From Cytidiella melzeri (Eukaryota; Basidiomycota; Agaricomycetes; Polyporales; Irpicaceae): a stretch of DNA of 64,000 bases. The notes under the pieces are model-generated. The model was not told the origin of the DNA. It was given only the letters and a program-made list of their open reading frames with translations, and searched no databases. The DNA is taken from positions 1 to 64,000 of the forward strand of contig JABYQR010000022.1 in NCBI GenBank assembly GCA_022592445.1, read 5' to 3'. Every line of letters starts with the position of its first letter. Positions within the stretch are counted from its first letter, which is position 1. Below, in pieces: positions 17,829-28,605 of this stretch. Made by a program: the position numbers and the translations under genes.

Positions 17829-20800
17829 TTACATCCCGTAGCCATAGCCGCGCTGGTAGGGATCGCCCATGCCGCCGGTGACCGCCATAGCAGCGAAGCC
17901 ATTACCGTAAGTCGAAGGCGCTGCGAAGCCAGAGTGTGCGTGCGGAGGTGTTAGCCCGGGGCTGTGGTTCGACCCATTTTGCAAGACGTAGCTGTCGATA
18001 GAAGCACCGTGCATGCCATGAAGACCTCCATGCAACTGCGAGAGACCACTTTGGCCCTGGAGGCCATTTTGGAGAGAGTAGGGAGCTCCGTAGCTGTCGC
18101 TAAGAGGGCTGCCATGATGCATACCTTGGTGCGACATGTGATGACCACCTTGCCCGCCAATGCCGGGAGTACGCAGTAACGGGGGCTGACCATGGTAGTT
18201 GCCGTAACTATCAACCTGCTCACGCTGCAGCTTGTTCTGGATCCTCTTGCCGTAGGGGGTATTGCGGATAAGAGGGAGTACAGGCCTGATGCCCTCAACG
18301 AGGAGGGCACGCTGAGCCGGCTCTGCGTAATCTAACGCAGTCTGAAGGTTCGAGGGTCAGCGAAACTCGCCGGAAGGACGGAAGCTGTTGTACCTGAACA
18401 CAGTAGTTTCCATAAGAGTCTCGAAGGAGCTTTTCGAGACGCGTGCGGTTGAGAAGCTCGCCAATGAGTATCTTACGAGTGCTATGCTCGGCGACCCGAA
18501 CACACTGATTAGGCAGTCTGATCAGTATCTCGCGGCAGCCGGTAGTCATGAACAAGTCCGTACCTTCTCGATGACGTTGGAGCTGAACTTTTGAACGGAA
18601 AGCGCACAGACATTACCCGTGAATTGCCTGATCACAGCATCGCTGAACCGGCTGTCATTCAGGTCCAGAATATATTGAACAACCTGGTTCACACATCGAC
18701 GTCAGCCACTATAGCTATGAAGCCTTGCCGGAAGCTTACATAGTTGCCATACGGGTCTTGGACGAGAGTCAGCGCGTTGTAGGTAATCTCATTGACAAGT
18801 TGTACACGCTGTGGCTCCGAGGCATGATCAATGCACCGCTGGAGGACACAGCACCCATGCCTATGAGTAGCGACTTCCACGCAGTTGGCCGCAACAGCAT
18901 TATATATGAACTACGCCGGAGGGCAGTCAGCTCGAAAACATCAAGCGGATAAGTAGAAGAGGCGTACCTGGTTATCCTCGGGCACCAACTTATTCAAACA
19001 CTTCTGAATCACATGGTTGCCATTGAGATCCTTAATGAGAACTACGACGTGGAGACTGAGAGCGACGATGATCGAATGGATCTGGGTATTGCAGTTGAGG
19101 TCAGTCTACCACAGCCATGTCAACTGATTAAAAGGAACCTCGATGCAGACCATACTGACCTGTCTACGAGTGGACAAGAAGTCAATCATCTTCTGTACCG
19201 CGCGGGTGCCGTGCATGTTCAGTGAGATGTTGACAAGATCTTGAGCAACAGATTCGCAGATGAGATTGCGCTGCTCGTCCGTGGAGTACTCGAGAAGCTT
19301 CTGGCAAAGATAGTTGCCGAAAGGGTCTGATACTAGTCGTCAGCGCAATCAACGGCGCCCGACTTGATCATGAGCATACCAATCATCAACTCCGGGAAGT
19401 GTCCGAAGGTCTCTCGGAAGATCATGTCGCGATGTTCAGGAACACCTTCCTCGAGCTTCTTCTGCAGGTAACGGCAGCCGTGCTGATCCTTGCAGAGAGA
19501 TGGAATCTCCCCTTGAAGGTCCTCGAGGCGCATACCCGCAAACCTATTGACTATTGACCGTGTTAGACCTTATTAGGAACGATTATTGAAGGCCGCTCAC
19601 ACTCTCTGTCCACGTCACCACGCTTGTGCTTCGGGCCATGTAATCCGTTCATCTTACCATCACTGGTCGGCCTGGCACCAATTCCCAGACCGTATTTGGT
19701 GCCGTTGTGATGATACAGAGCAGTAGATCCCGCGGTTCCACTAACAGACATGCGTGACCCGTTCTCAAATCCAAAGTCATTGTAGCGTCCGTTGTCCAAG
19801 CCGTTATTCAAATCGTAAACGGCGTCGTACTACATATGTAAAGATCAGTCAATCGCGCAGGAAGTCGACAGCATACGACTCACCTCGTCCACTCCACCGC
19901 TAGGGAGGCCATTATATCCTAGCCCTCCCGACTCGTACTGAGCGGAAGGTATCCTCGACAGAGATGGGTGTAATTCAACAGGGCTAGAGTTTTGAGCGCT
20001 CAGCAGCCCATTGAGAGTCTGCGACTCGGCTGACAGCGGGGTTCCTACGCCTTTGCTCAAGCCACTGGGAGGTCCGGCTCCAGGCAGAGGGGTCGTCGGG
20101 ACTGAACGTGCAGTTGTGATCGAGAGCCCATCGGAGAGGCCGAGAGGAGAGCCACGTCGAGAGCTGATACCTTGCACAAGGCCTTGAGGCAGCGTGTTGA
20201 CTAGCGGTGTCACCCGTCCTGAACTAGTCACTTTAGACGGCGTCAAGTCACCCAGAGTCGAGGAAAGCGCAATAGCAGGGTTGGTAACGGTGCGTCGTTC
20301 CCCGCGACCGTTGATAGCATCACTACGTGCGTTACCGTTGAACTGAGGCCACTCTGATGGCTTGTCGCGGACATCAAGACCTCGACCGTTGTACGACCCA
20401 CGAGGTTGAGTTTGGGATAACGCGGCTAAGTCTAACGCGGCAGACGAAGTTGACAGCTGCTGCAAAGGTCAAGCTCAATGAGCAAAACACCGCGAACATG
20501 CAAAGAATGAATACGCACCTTGTTCGCGTAACCATTTGTGTACTTGTCCTCATCCGACGTAGGGAGATGGCGCATGGCATCTACGGCGACTGGTTTGGTT
20601 TTGATGCGAACAGGTGAAAATTGTTTGACTCACTGTGCATCTCTTGATCCAACTGCTCGTCCAACATCATTCCAGCATTGAAAGTGTAATTGGTGCCATC
20701 AGGTGTCCCGAAGCGTCCGCTCGCTGAACGGAGGATCGACTGCGGGAGAGCGTTCTGGGCATTGGCACGTCGTTCACCGACAAGGGACAAGTTCTCGAGA

Positions 20801-21476
20801 TGACCCGCCAGCTCTTCGTCGTGCTCGCTGGCCGATCCACGTCGGCTAGCCGGCATGCTCTTGGCGCCACCGGACCTAGCAAAGCTCTGATGGTTGTTGC
20901 TGTGCGCTTCGGGGGAGTGATTTACAGAAGGCGCATATGTAACAGACTTGCGTTTGTCAGCGGCTGAGCCAACCGCCCTGGAGAGAACTTCTGGATCCAC
21001 GGTCGACTGGGACAAGCCCGAGCTGAGATTGGGAGAGTACTCGCCGCTGAGCATGGCGTTGACGCGCGGCGGGGTAGTGGGAGCTGAAGCAGCCATATGC
21101 TGGAGGCCGGCTCCGGACTCAATGGTAAGAAGTTCGCGGGCTTGCTGCTGCTCGAGCGCACGCATCTGGTCTTCGAAGAGCTTGCGCTGGAGGGCCCTCT
21201 GGCGTTCGTGCTCCATCTTCTTGATAGCTCGCTGGCATCAGGGAAAACAGGTTAGTGATTGCCTCAAGAAGATGTCGTTCACGTACAACGGTCACATCCG
21301 AAACATTATTACCATACCTCGCGGCCTAAGGGAGTATGGTGTGAGACTCTGTATGACGGTCAGATGACAGCGAGACATACCGAGTCCGCGAGGTCTAGGA
21401 AAGCGGGAGGACTCTGCTTGCGGTCATCGGAGGAGTGGTGATTATTGGTAGTAGTAGAATCCAGTGTGGTACTCAT
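17829..21476 (-). CDS. Pumilio/PUF-family RNA-binding protein (Puf3/PUM-like)
   Basis: ATG at 21476-21474 (MSTTLDSTTTNNHHSSDDRK); stop TAA 17831-17829. A long, low-complexity N-terminal half with a glutamine/arginine-rich helix is followed by eight PUF repeats spread over several exons. The RNA-contact positions I read are: R1 C-R..Q, R2 N-Y..Q, R3 T-R..Q, R4 N-H..Q, R5 C-C..Q, R6 N-Y..Q, R7 S-N..E, R8 N-Y..Q. Under the known PUF code this predicts binding to UGUAUAUA-like elements, as for yeast Puf3 and animal Pumilio. The C-terminal tail is rich in Gly, His and Ser. By family it is a cytoplasmic regulator of mRNA decay or translation acting through 3' UTRs. Confidence 0.9.
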
Positions 21477-22386
21477 AGCGAACGAAGATGGATGACGTTA
21501 TACTTTTGTCCCAAAGTTGAAGGAGAACAGATTGACGAAAATTTGATGTAGTGTAGGAGAGTGAAAGCTAATTGCACAAGATCCTAAGGGCGGTGTTGAG
21601 CGACTTGCTGGCAGCCAGGAGAGGACAGTGGGACGCACCTGCCACCGATTTTAAGCCGGGTCTAAATGGACGTATGTATGTTGTTACACTGCGGCCGGTG
21701 AACTGTTGGCAAGAGATGGATGGTGAGCGACGAGGATGGGAGATGGTGGTGGGATGAGACAGACCTGTGTGCGTGGATGGTTGTATGCTGAAAGCCAGGG
21801 CTGTTTAGGAGCGTGTGTTCTGGAGTTGGTATTAGCAGTAGTACAAGGCACGGGCGAGAGAGACACTGGCAGCGGAGAGCCAGAGTCTAATATACGACCC
21901 GGTAACCCTCTTTTTCCAGCTTTCCCACGCTCGCATCTCGCTAGTCCCATTCGCTTAACTCGTCCTTTGCCGCCCTCGCCCTCTCGTCGCTTTCTCTGCC
22001 ACAGTCACCCCCTTGTGCGCTCTCTCTCTTTTTTTGTGTGTTTTTTTTGGTCAGCCAAAGTACGCGCAAAAGACCATTTGGCGGGGAAATTGAGCACAGT
22101 GCTGCGTTGTGTGACAGTGACGGCCGCATCACCGGGTGAGCATTGCCCAAATACGGCAAGCGTCGGCTGCCTCCGCCAGGCGGCAAATAAAATAAAGGCT
22201 CGTCTCAGTACATGTAAGTATACTCAAGGTCTTGTTGCTATTCCATTTCTTACCCGTAGCTTGTTCAAAAATCAAAGGTCGTTGGTTTACTGCACCGACA
22301 AGTCGCCATGTCGACTGACTTGTTCCATCACACTTACATATACATGCAGCACGCACATCGAAAACATCTCGTAAACGGCCACGAGC
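21477..22386. other. Long upstream region of the PUF gene
   Basis: About 0.9 kb without a supportable gene. It contains pyrimidine-rich runs (for example around 22018-22045, a TC and T-rich stretch). A 212-codon plus-strand frame here is mostly low complexity without a domain. It is likely the 5' UTR and promoter of the PUF gene. Confidence 0.45.
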
Positions 22387-22756
22387 TCAATCACTCGCCT
22401 GTAAAAAGCTTCTTCTCCGGTGAAAAAGACGTGGCCTCCGCAACCGAGACAGTCGTCTGTAGCTCCCAGTGCCCCCGAGTACTGCGTGCTCAGACGGTAA
22501 TATTGCGTTGCCTCCCGCGAGCGCACCCAAAACTTTCGCGGAAGCAGAGCCCTTCGCCTTTCCCCTCGTCCATATATCGTCGACGCTCGCCAATCGTGAT
22601 TCTGTGTGGCCTGACCGATCTGCAGTCTCGTTGGTCGCCTTGACTTTCTAGCTTTCCCTGTAGCGCCATATGCCCGCCTGGCAACAGACACTGGTTATAA
22701 ACCTTTGTTCCCGCCAGATTTCCTGAAACATTGGGGTTGTCTTCGGTCGAAGCCAT
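22387..22756 (-). CDS. Possible small hypothetical protein
   Basis: A two-exon model fits. ATG 22756-22754 encodes MASTEDNPNVSGNLAGTK, a GT-AG intron of about 55 nt follows, and a second exon begins KVKATNETADRSGHTESRLAS and ends at TGA 22389-22387. Codon third positions in exon 2 are GC-rich like neighbouring genes. I recognise no family and a competing frame is also open, so this is tentative. Confidence 0.3.
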
Positions 22757-22959
22757 AATGGCGGCTAGCACTTGCCCAGCCCGAGAGAGGCCTGAATCAC
22801 ATCACACTCTATCAGTAATCACTTTCATATATCGTGCACATGCATGCGGCTCGCTTTTGAGAATCAAAATAAAATATCAATGGTCTCCCTGCTGGCTAGA
22901 TGATATGTGTGCGTAACTTTGACTGACGTCGACAATCCTTGGGCCACCCACCCTCCCCC

Positions 22960-25900
22960 TCAGCTCACGCCGTCCACAACATGAGACTCTGTGTGTAGCT
23001 GGGCAGCACTCTTCTCTGTGGTCGCATGGTTCGAATGACCAACCCCGTTTCCATTCATTAGGGTCTTCTGGGCCCCATTTGACCGCACCTTCCGCTCAGG
23101 CACCTCATCAGACGAGGCTTCGCCAGCACCGCCGCGAATAGTCTGACGGTCATCTTCCTCGTCGCCACTCACCCCTGCGCTCTCTGTTTGCGCCTGGTCG
23201 AAATTGTTCGTAGCGAAAGAGATCGTTGGTGTGGCTTCGCCAGCATGATCGTCTTCAAGCGGAGGCTCAGCCTTCACGCTCGATCTCGAGCTCGACCTTG
23301 ACGTGCTACGAGATTTCCAGAAGCCAGAAAGAGGCGTCAGGTCAAGGAAGGCTCTCGACTTTCGAATCGTGTTCGTAGGCGTGATTGCGGACGTTGTCGG
23401 TGTGTTCGACCCACTAGCCGGAGGTGAGTCGATCTCAATTCGTGGACCCTCCAACGACTGCAGCGTGTCCACGGATTTCAACCTCTGGTTACTTTGGTTG
23501 TCCGGTTCCGTGAGGAGGACAGAAGGTAACAACACGGGCGACTGAAGAGCAGAAACAGTAGCTGAAGCTATACTTGACGCGCGATGTGGTCTGTCAAACG
23601 TCAGAAATTTGATATAAGGATGCAGGCTGGTTATTCACCTAGGAGGGATGGTGTCTGGGTCAGTCAGTGTCAGCAGTAAGTTCTTCAGGTTGGGTAGAGT
23701 GTGTCGCGTATCAAGTGCTCTTAGATCACGTTCCGACATGAGCTATCGAGCAATATTGACCGAAGTTAGCTGCGATAGATAAGCTAGATAGTAAGCGTAC
23801 AGGAACCCACAATTTCAATGTTCTTGTTTAATAGAAAGACCCCGTATTCGAAACGGTAAGTATCAACACCCTTCGAGAACAGCGGAAACCTAGCGACATG
23901 TTCACAACGTAAATCCTAACGAGTGTTGACCAAGACTCACATTCTCGGGCCAACCATGGCTGAGATTCCATCCTTGACGACACTTCGACTGCCGACACAA
24001 GTTATCGGGTAAACGAGGCGTTGGCCCAAATACCCTGCAAGAAGCTGCACCAGCTGCGCAGCAAAACCTAACGCCGTGGACACGCTGTCTTCTGTCACCT
24101 CTTTCCGAGATGACATCGTCAACGGCGGAGCAGGGTCTGTGGGTCCGGATGGAATAGGCAGTGGCACATCCAGAATTGTAAAAAGCAGATCTGGCGGCGA
24201 AAGCAGTTCAATGGGGAAGATGAAAGCGAGAGAAGTCAAGAGCTCGTTCCTGATAGGCGCAATTCGGCTGCCAAGCAACATCAGGTCAGTTCTACCAATG
24301 AAATCAGGTTGAGTGTCTTCCAAGCCAAGTCAATTCAATAGCGAGCAGGTACCTTGCCTCTTGCAATCGAGCCTTCTGTTCCGACTCTTGACCCAAATCG
24401 TCGGAATGAGCTTCGTACGCGATGGAGAGCATCTTTCTCCTGCTCTCTAACTCTTCTCGCTTCTTGAGCACTCGTTTCCGTACTTTTTTTGCAACGGGTG
24501 AGCGGCAAAACACGATATACAGAGTCTAATACTTACGGGTCTCTGCTTTATCTTCCAGCGATGCTCGCTCCGACTGAAGATCGTGCACCCAAGCTTCGCG
24601 CTCAGACACTTCGCGGTTCTTCAGTCAACGTAGTTCAGAGGAGTGGTGCATAGAGGTTTGGGGAAGGAAGCCCAAAACGGAATAGGATAAAACACTGAAG
24701 GAACTCACGAGAGCGACGGTCGACCGGCCGACAAGAAAAGGTGCGATCTCTAGTCCCAAATCGGTCACAGACCGTTCTGTATCCTGAATTACGGCTTGCA
24801 ACGAAACTAGCCTATGAAGGGCGAAGATGAAAACAAGAAACGCGTGTATTAGGGAAACGATATACTTCATCATCGACTGCCAGGACGCAGACGTTCTCGG
24901 GCGTTTCGAACGACTATTTCGTGAGGTTGCAGGTGGTCCCAAGTCTGATTGCGAGCTGATGTCTGGATCATGGTGGACTTGCGTTCCATCCTTTTTGGAT
25001 ACTCTAGGTGTCCTGATCTCCACGTCGCGAACGTTAGATTCAGGGTCAGAGTTATAACCCGCTGCAGGAGATGGTGAGCGGGAACGACGAAAGAGCGTAG
25101 TTGATGGCCGTGGGGTTGGTAAATAATATGTCCGTCCAAATGGCTCCAATGTGATGCATAGTGTATTTGAAGGTAGTCGAGAAGAGTGTTGGGCAAGCTG
25201 AGCATGAAACGGTGGTATTAAGCAGAATATCGCGAACGTGAAGAGCAGAGGAACCAACGTCGTCGGTGAGCGGCACCAGTCTGTTGAGATCAACTTCCCA
25301 TGTCTTAAGGACTTGCCAGTCTTGATCGCCGATCTGCATACCAGCGGAAGTTGAGATTTGCGCCTTTTGTTTCCCTTTCCCTTTTCCCTTGAGATTACTT
25401 GACAACCTTCCGCATATTTCCACTGTCATTTTGCTAGCTCCCAAGTCGGTATCTGGGGCAAACTCGAATCCACCTCTGGGGTCAATCTCGAAACGGGGAT
25501 TAGTGGAAGCTTTCAGTATGGGTGATATGTAATCAGGTATAGGACGTTCAGGAGGTGGGTCGGAAGGAGCTGATGCTGCAAAGGGCGATACGGGAGCCTT
25601 TGGCGCAGCCAGTGCACGAGGAATTGGAGGTCGCTGAGATAACGGCTTGGAAGGCGAAGGTTTGAGAGACACCTTGCTGCTTGGCAAAGCAGAGACGGAC
25701 ATTGACTTGGAGTGGCCGGATGGTCCGGCCTTGAGATTCGAAGGACCAGAGGCACTGGGAGGAGAGCGGCCCCTCGCAAGCGTAGAAGACCTCGATGAAG
25801 AGCCACGACTTGAAGATGCTATAGTGTTGCGTCTATTCAAGTTGAGATCATCATGGCCATTGACAACAGCCGCGGGTGGATTCCCAGGCGGGGAGGTTTG

Positions 25901-26620
25901 CAAAGCAATTTCATGCGCATTCTTCCCAGCAGAAATTGCGGTCAACGTCAAGAACGTTTCAACCAAACGTGACTGGACGATGTCCTCCAAAGTATCCTGT
26001 GATGTATCGTGTAGAAACCCAGAAAGAGACAGGGTGGGCGGCATGGTAGTATCACACGAGAGAGACAATTGACCGAAGGAGGTGGATGAGGCAGTAGAGG
26101 GTGTGCGTTGGCGAAGCGGAGGCCGAGTGGAGACTGCGGTACCTGAGATGCGGGCTTTAGGTGTAGACGTTACACCAACACTGGAGGTAGTCGAGGTGCT
26201 AGCACGAGACATGGTCCTTTTCCTACTGGAAGGCTCCATTATATCCTGTGCACTATTTCCAGAGGACTGCTGCCAGGAGATGGTGCTGATTGAGGCCGAA
26301 GATCTCGCACGTCCTCTTCGTTTGCCCATTGTGAGATCTAGGTCGTCGGAGAAGTGGCCGTGGGCAGTGATTTGGGACTGTGCGGACGGTTGGACAAGAG
26401 CAGATGCAAGTTCATCACGGGCTGGAAAGGGCGTGAGGTTCCGCACTTGCAGTGAAGTTATATGTCGTATTCTATGCTGCTGAGAGGCGGCAGATATAGT
26501 GTGAGTATGGTTTGAGGTCGCGGAAAAACTTGAGGACACACCAATCCGCCATTGTCCTCGTTTCCTCGCGAACGCGTCCTGAGAGGCTTTGCAGATGTTG
26601 GCATAATATTGGACCAGAGT
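22960..26620 (-). CDS. UVRAG/Vps38-like subunit of the class III PI3-kinase complex (5' end incomplete)
   Basis: The first secure exon begins after a CACTAG acceptor at 26620 and reads ...NICKASQDAFARKRGQWRIG, then RIRHITSLQVRNLTPFP. A serine-rich region and a C2-like segment (ITLEPFGRTYYLP) follow. Next comes a coiled coil (RKRVLKKREELESRRKML...RLQEARNSL) and a C-terminal BARA-like domain with FPLFSKGVDTYRFEYGVFLLNKNIE and LPNLKNLLLTL. The stop is TGA 22962-22960 after a charged, disordered tail. These blocks are characteristic of UVRAG/Vps38, which joins Vps34, Vps15 and Beclin/Atg6 in endosomal sorting. An alternative is an Atg14-like subunit, but the endosome-type C-terminal motif favours UVRAG. 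The initiator exon, probably within 26620-26940, was not resolved. Confidence 0.75.
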
Positions 26621-26966
26621 CTAGTGGCTCTGCGAGACCACCCAGCTGGCAGAGACTGGAAGAGGCTGAGTTTATGTCTTAACGTGTAAAGGAGGTTTAG
26701 AACCTACCGTGCTATATAGCACAACACAAGCCTATTGTTATTGCCGAATAGTCTGGTCCGTGTGCACGACTTGTAGGAGATGGGCGTAACTGGCAACTGG
26801 GAGTCGGCCAAAACCATGGCCAAGCGTGATTGAACCCGCCCGTGATCAGTCTCAGCCTCGTTCACTTGGACCGCCACCTTCACCATCTGCGCTGCTGAAC
26901 AAATTGCTATACCCCTGGACGACCGTTTTATTATAATTTGCATCTCGTTGTATTCTGACTCAGGCC
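26621..26966. promoter_or_regulatory. Divergent 5' region between the UVRAG-like gene and the coiled-coil gene
   Basis: Contains the unresolved first exon of the minus-strand gene (an open minus frame spans 26943-26704) and the promoter of the plus-strand gene at 26967. No splice combination I tried joined the minus frame cleanly to the exon at 26620. Confidence 0.4.
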
Positions 26967-28430
26967 ATGGCCCCCAAACCTCGTCCTATCCAACGCAAAC
27001 TTTCTTCAGCTGGGAAAAATCAAAGCACAGTAAACCTTCCCAAAACTCAGAATGCCCGCAAAATGCCTCCGCCACCTGTTCCAGCTGCGACTGCTGCTCC
27101 GCAAGGAATACTCATGCCAGAAGCCGTGGCCTTGGCGAGCTGTCTGAAGGTTGGCATGGTTCACCACACCACGCTTTCCTGCAGAGCTAACCATATCGTT
27201 CGCAGACAGCTGCAATCAAGACAGGACAGGTTCTGCGATTCTACTCCGATACTCAGAGGCTGTAAGTGCTGTAAAGACACCAAGCGTAGCCGATGTTAAG
27301 ATTGTTTCAGTCGTATTCACAGACACGCGCCATACCCTCCTCGCGCCGTCACCACATCACTTGGGCGGGAGCTGGAGAAGTACGACCAGCTGTGCGACGC
27401 CATGCAGTCCCATCTTGTAAGTCCTTTTGTCTGCCTTGTCAATTGCTCCGGCTCAGTGGCTTCATAGAACCGTGCTGTCAACGTCCTCAAGCGCGATCTG
27501 GAGCGCGAGAAGGACCGCTTGAAAGCTGCAGAGGAGGCTGCAGCCGCTGAGGCGACAAAGACAGTTGCACCAACTCTTCCAACCTCACCAGTGTTCTCTC
27601 CTACAACAGAACCCGCGGACCCAGCTGCCACTTCCTCCGTATCCAAAGGATCTGGACTTACTGGCAGACGCCAGTCGACCATATCATTATCCTCTCTCCA
27701 GCGCACTGCATTCCCTCACAAGCTGGATCTGTCTTCGCCTGCACTACGACTAAACCCAGAAGACCTTAACATCCCATCTGGGCTGGCCTCGCCCGTCATG
27801 CTGGCTCCAAAGACAAGCGTTCCCCAAATTGCTCCTGACTTCCCGTACGGAGGGCCTGGTGACGTGACTATAGACCTCACCTTGGACGACGACGTCTCAG
27901 TCGGCATGGTAGCGACCGTTCCGCCTGGCACAGACCCTGGACTAGGCAATTCTGCTGACAAGCCAATTGAGCTCCTTGACATCGACATTGATATGGAGCT
28001 GTTCGGGGATGCGGGCACGAATGGGAGCACATCCGCACCGGCGGTTGCATCGAATGGGCTCAATGCTGCGCGGTCCGTGAAAGAGGAACCGACGGATTTC
28101 GGAGTGTTCAGTAACCTTGCAGCAGCACCCCTCGCCAACGAGGAGGACGCAAGAGTCAGTGCGGAGCTCCTAGCGTCTCTCAACGCTACCACTCAGATAT
28201 CGTCGCCCTCAAATCACCCAGCCACAGATCAGCAGTCGGCTAGTTTGGTGGACTCTGGCGTATCGCCTGGCTCAATACTAGCGGATCTACAGGCAGTCAC
28301 GAATGCTAGCTCGTCAGGAAGCCAGAACGCTAATGATGACCCAGCAAATTTCGGCCTTAGTCTAGAGTTCTTGAAACAAGAGGGAATAATGTCAGAGGGG
28401 ATAATGTCTCTGTTTGAGTCTACATCATAA
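26967..28430 (+). CDS. Unrecognised nuclear-type protein with coiled coil and acidic, SUMO-interaction-like motif
   Basis: ATG 26967 (MAPKPRPIQRKLSSAGK). Exons splice in frame: LASCLK joins TAAIKTGQVLRFYSDTQRL, then RIHRHAPYPPRAVTTSLGRE (phase 2 junction), then NRAVNVLKRDLEREKDRLKAAEEAA, a coiled coil. The remaining 280 residues are proline/serine/threonine rich and acidic. They contain VTIDLTLDDD, a typical hydrophobic-acidic SUMO-interaction pattern, and PIELLDIDIDMELF, an amphipathic acidic patch resembling an activation segment. I do not recognise the family. The coiled coil plus acidic tail would fit a transcription cofactor such as a Mediator subunit, but that is conjecture. Confidence 0.7.
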
Positions 28431-28605
28431 CGTGGTATGCAGTATGTGTAGAATTAGTAGAAGAATATACTCGTATTAGATGTGTCTGACGACAAGGCTC
28501 AATATCATGATGACAGCGACTACGATGGTTAAGCACAACAGGTGTAGCATATAGTTTTACACGCCAACTCGCAACCGGTACGCAGTAAGTATGACAGCTC
28601 ATCTA

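Noticed and set aside
21736..22374. 212-codon plus-strand open frame upstream of the PUF gene
   Set aside because: Low-complexity composition with pyrimidine runs, no domain, and it lies in the probable 5' region of a gene on the other strand.
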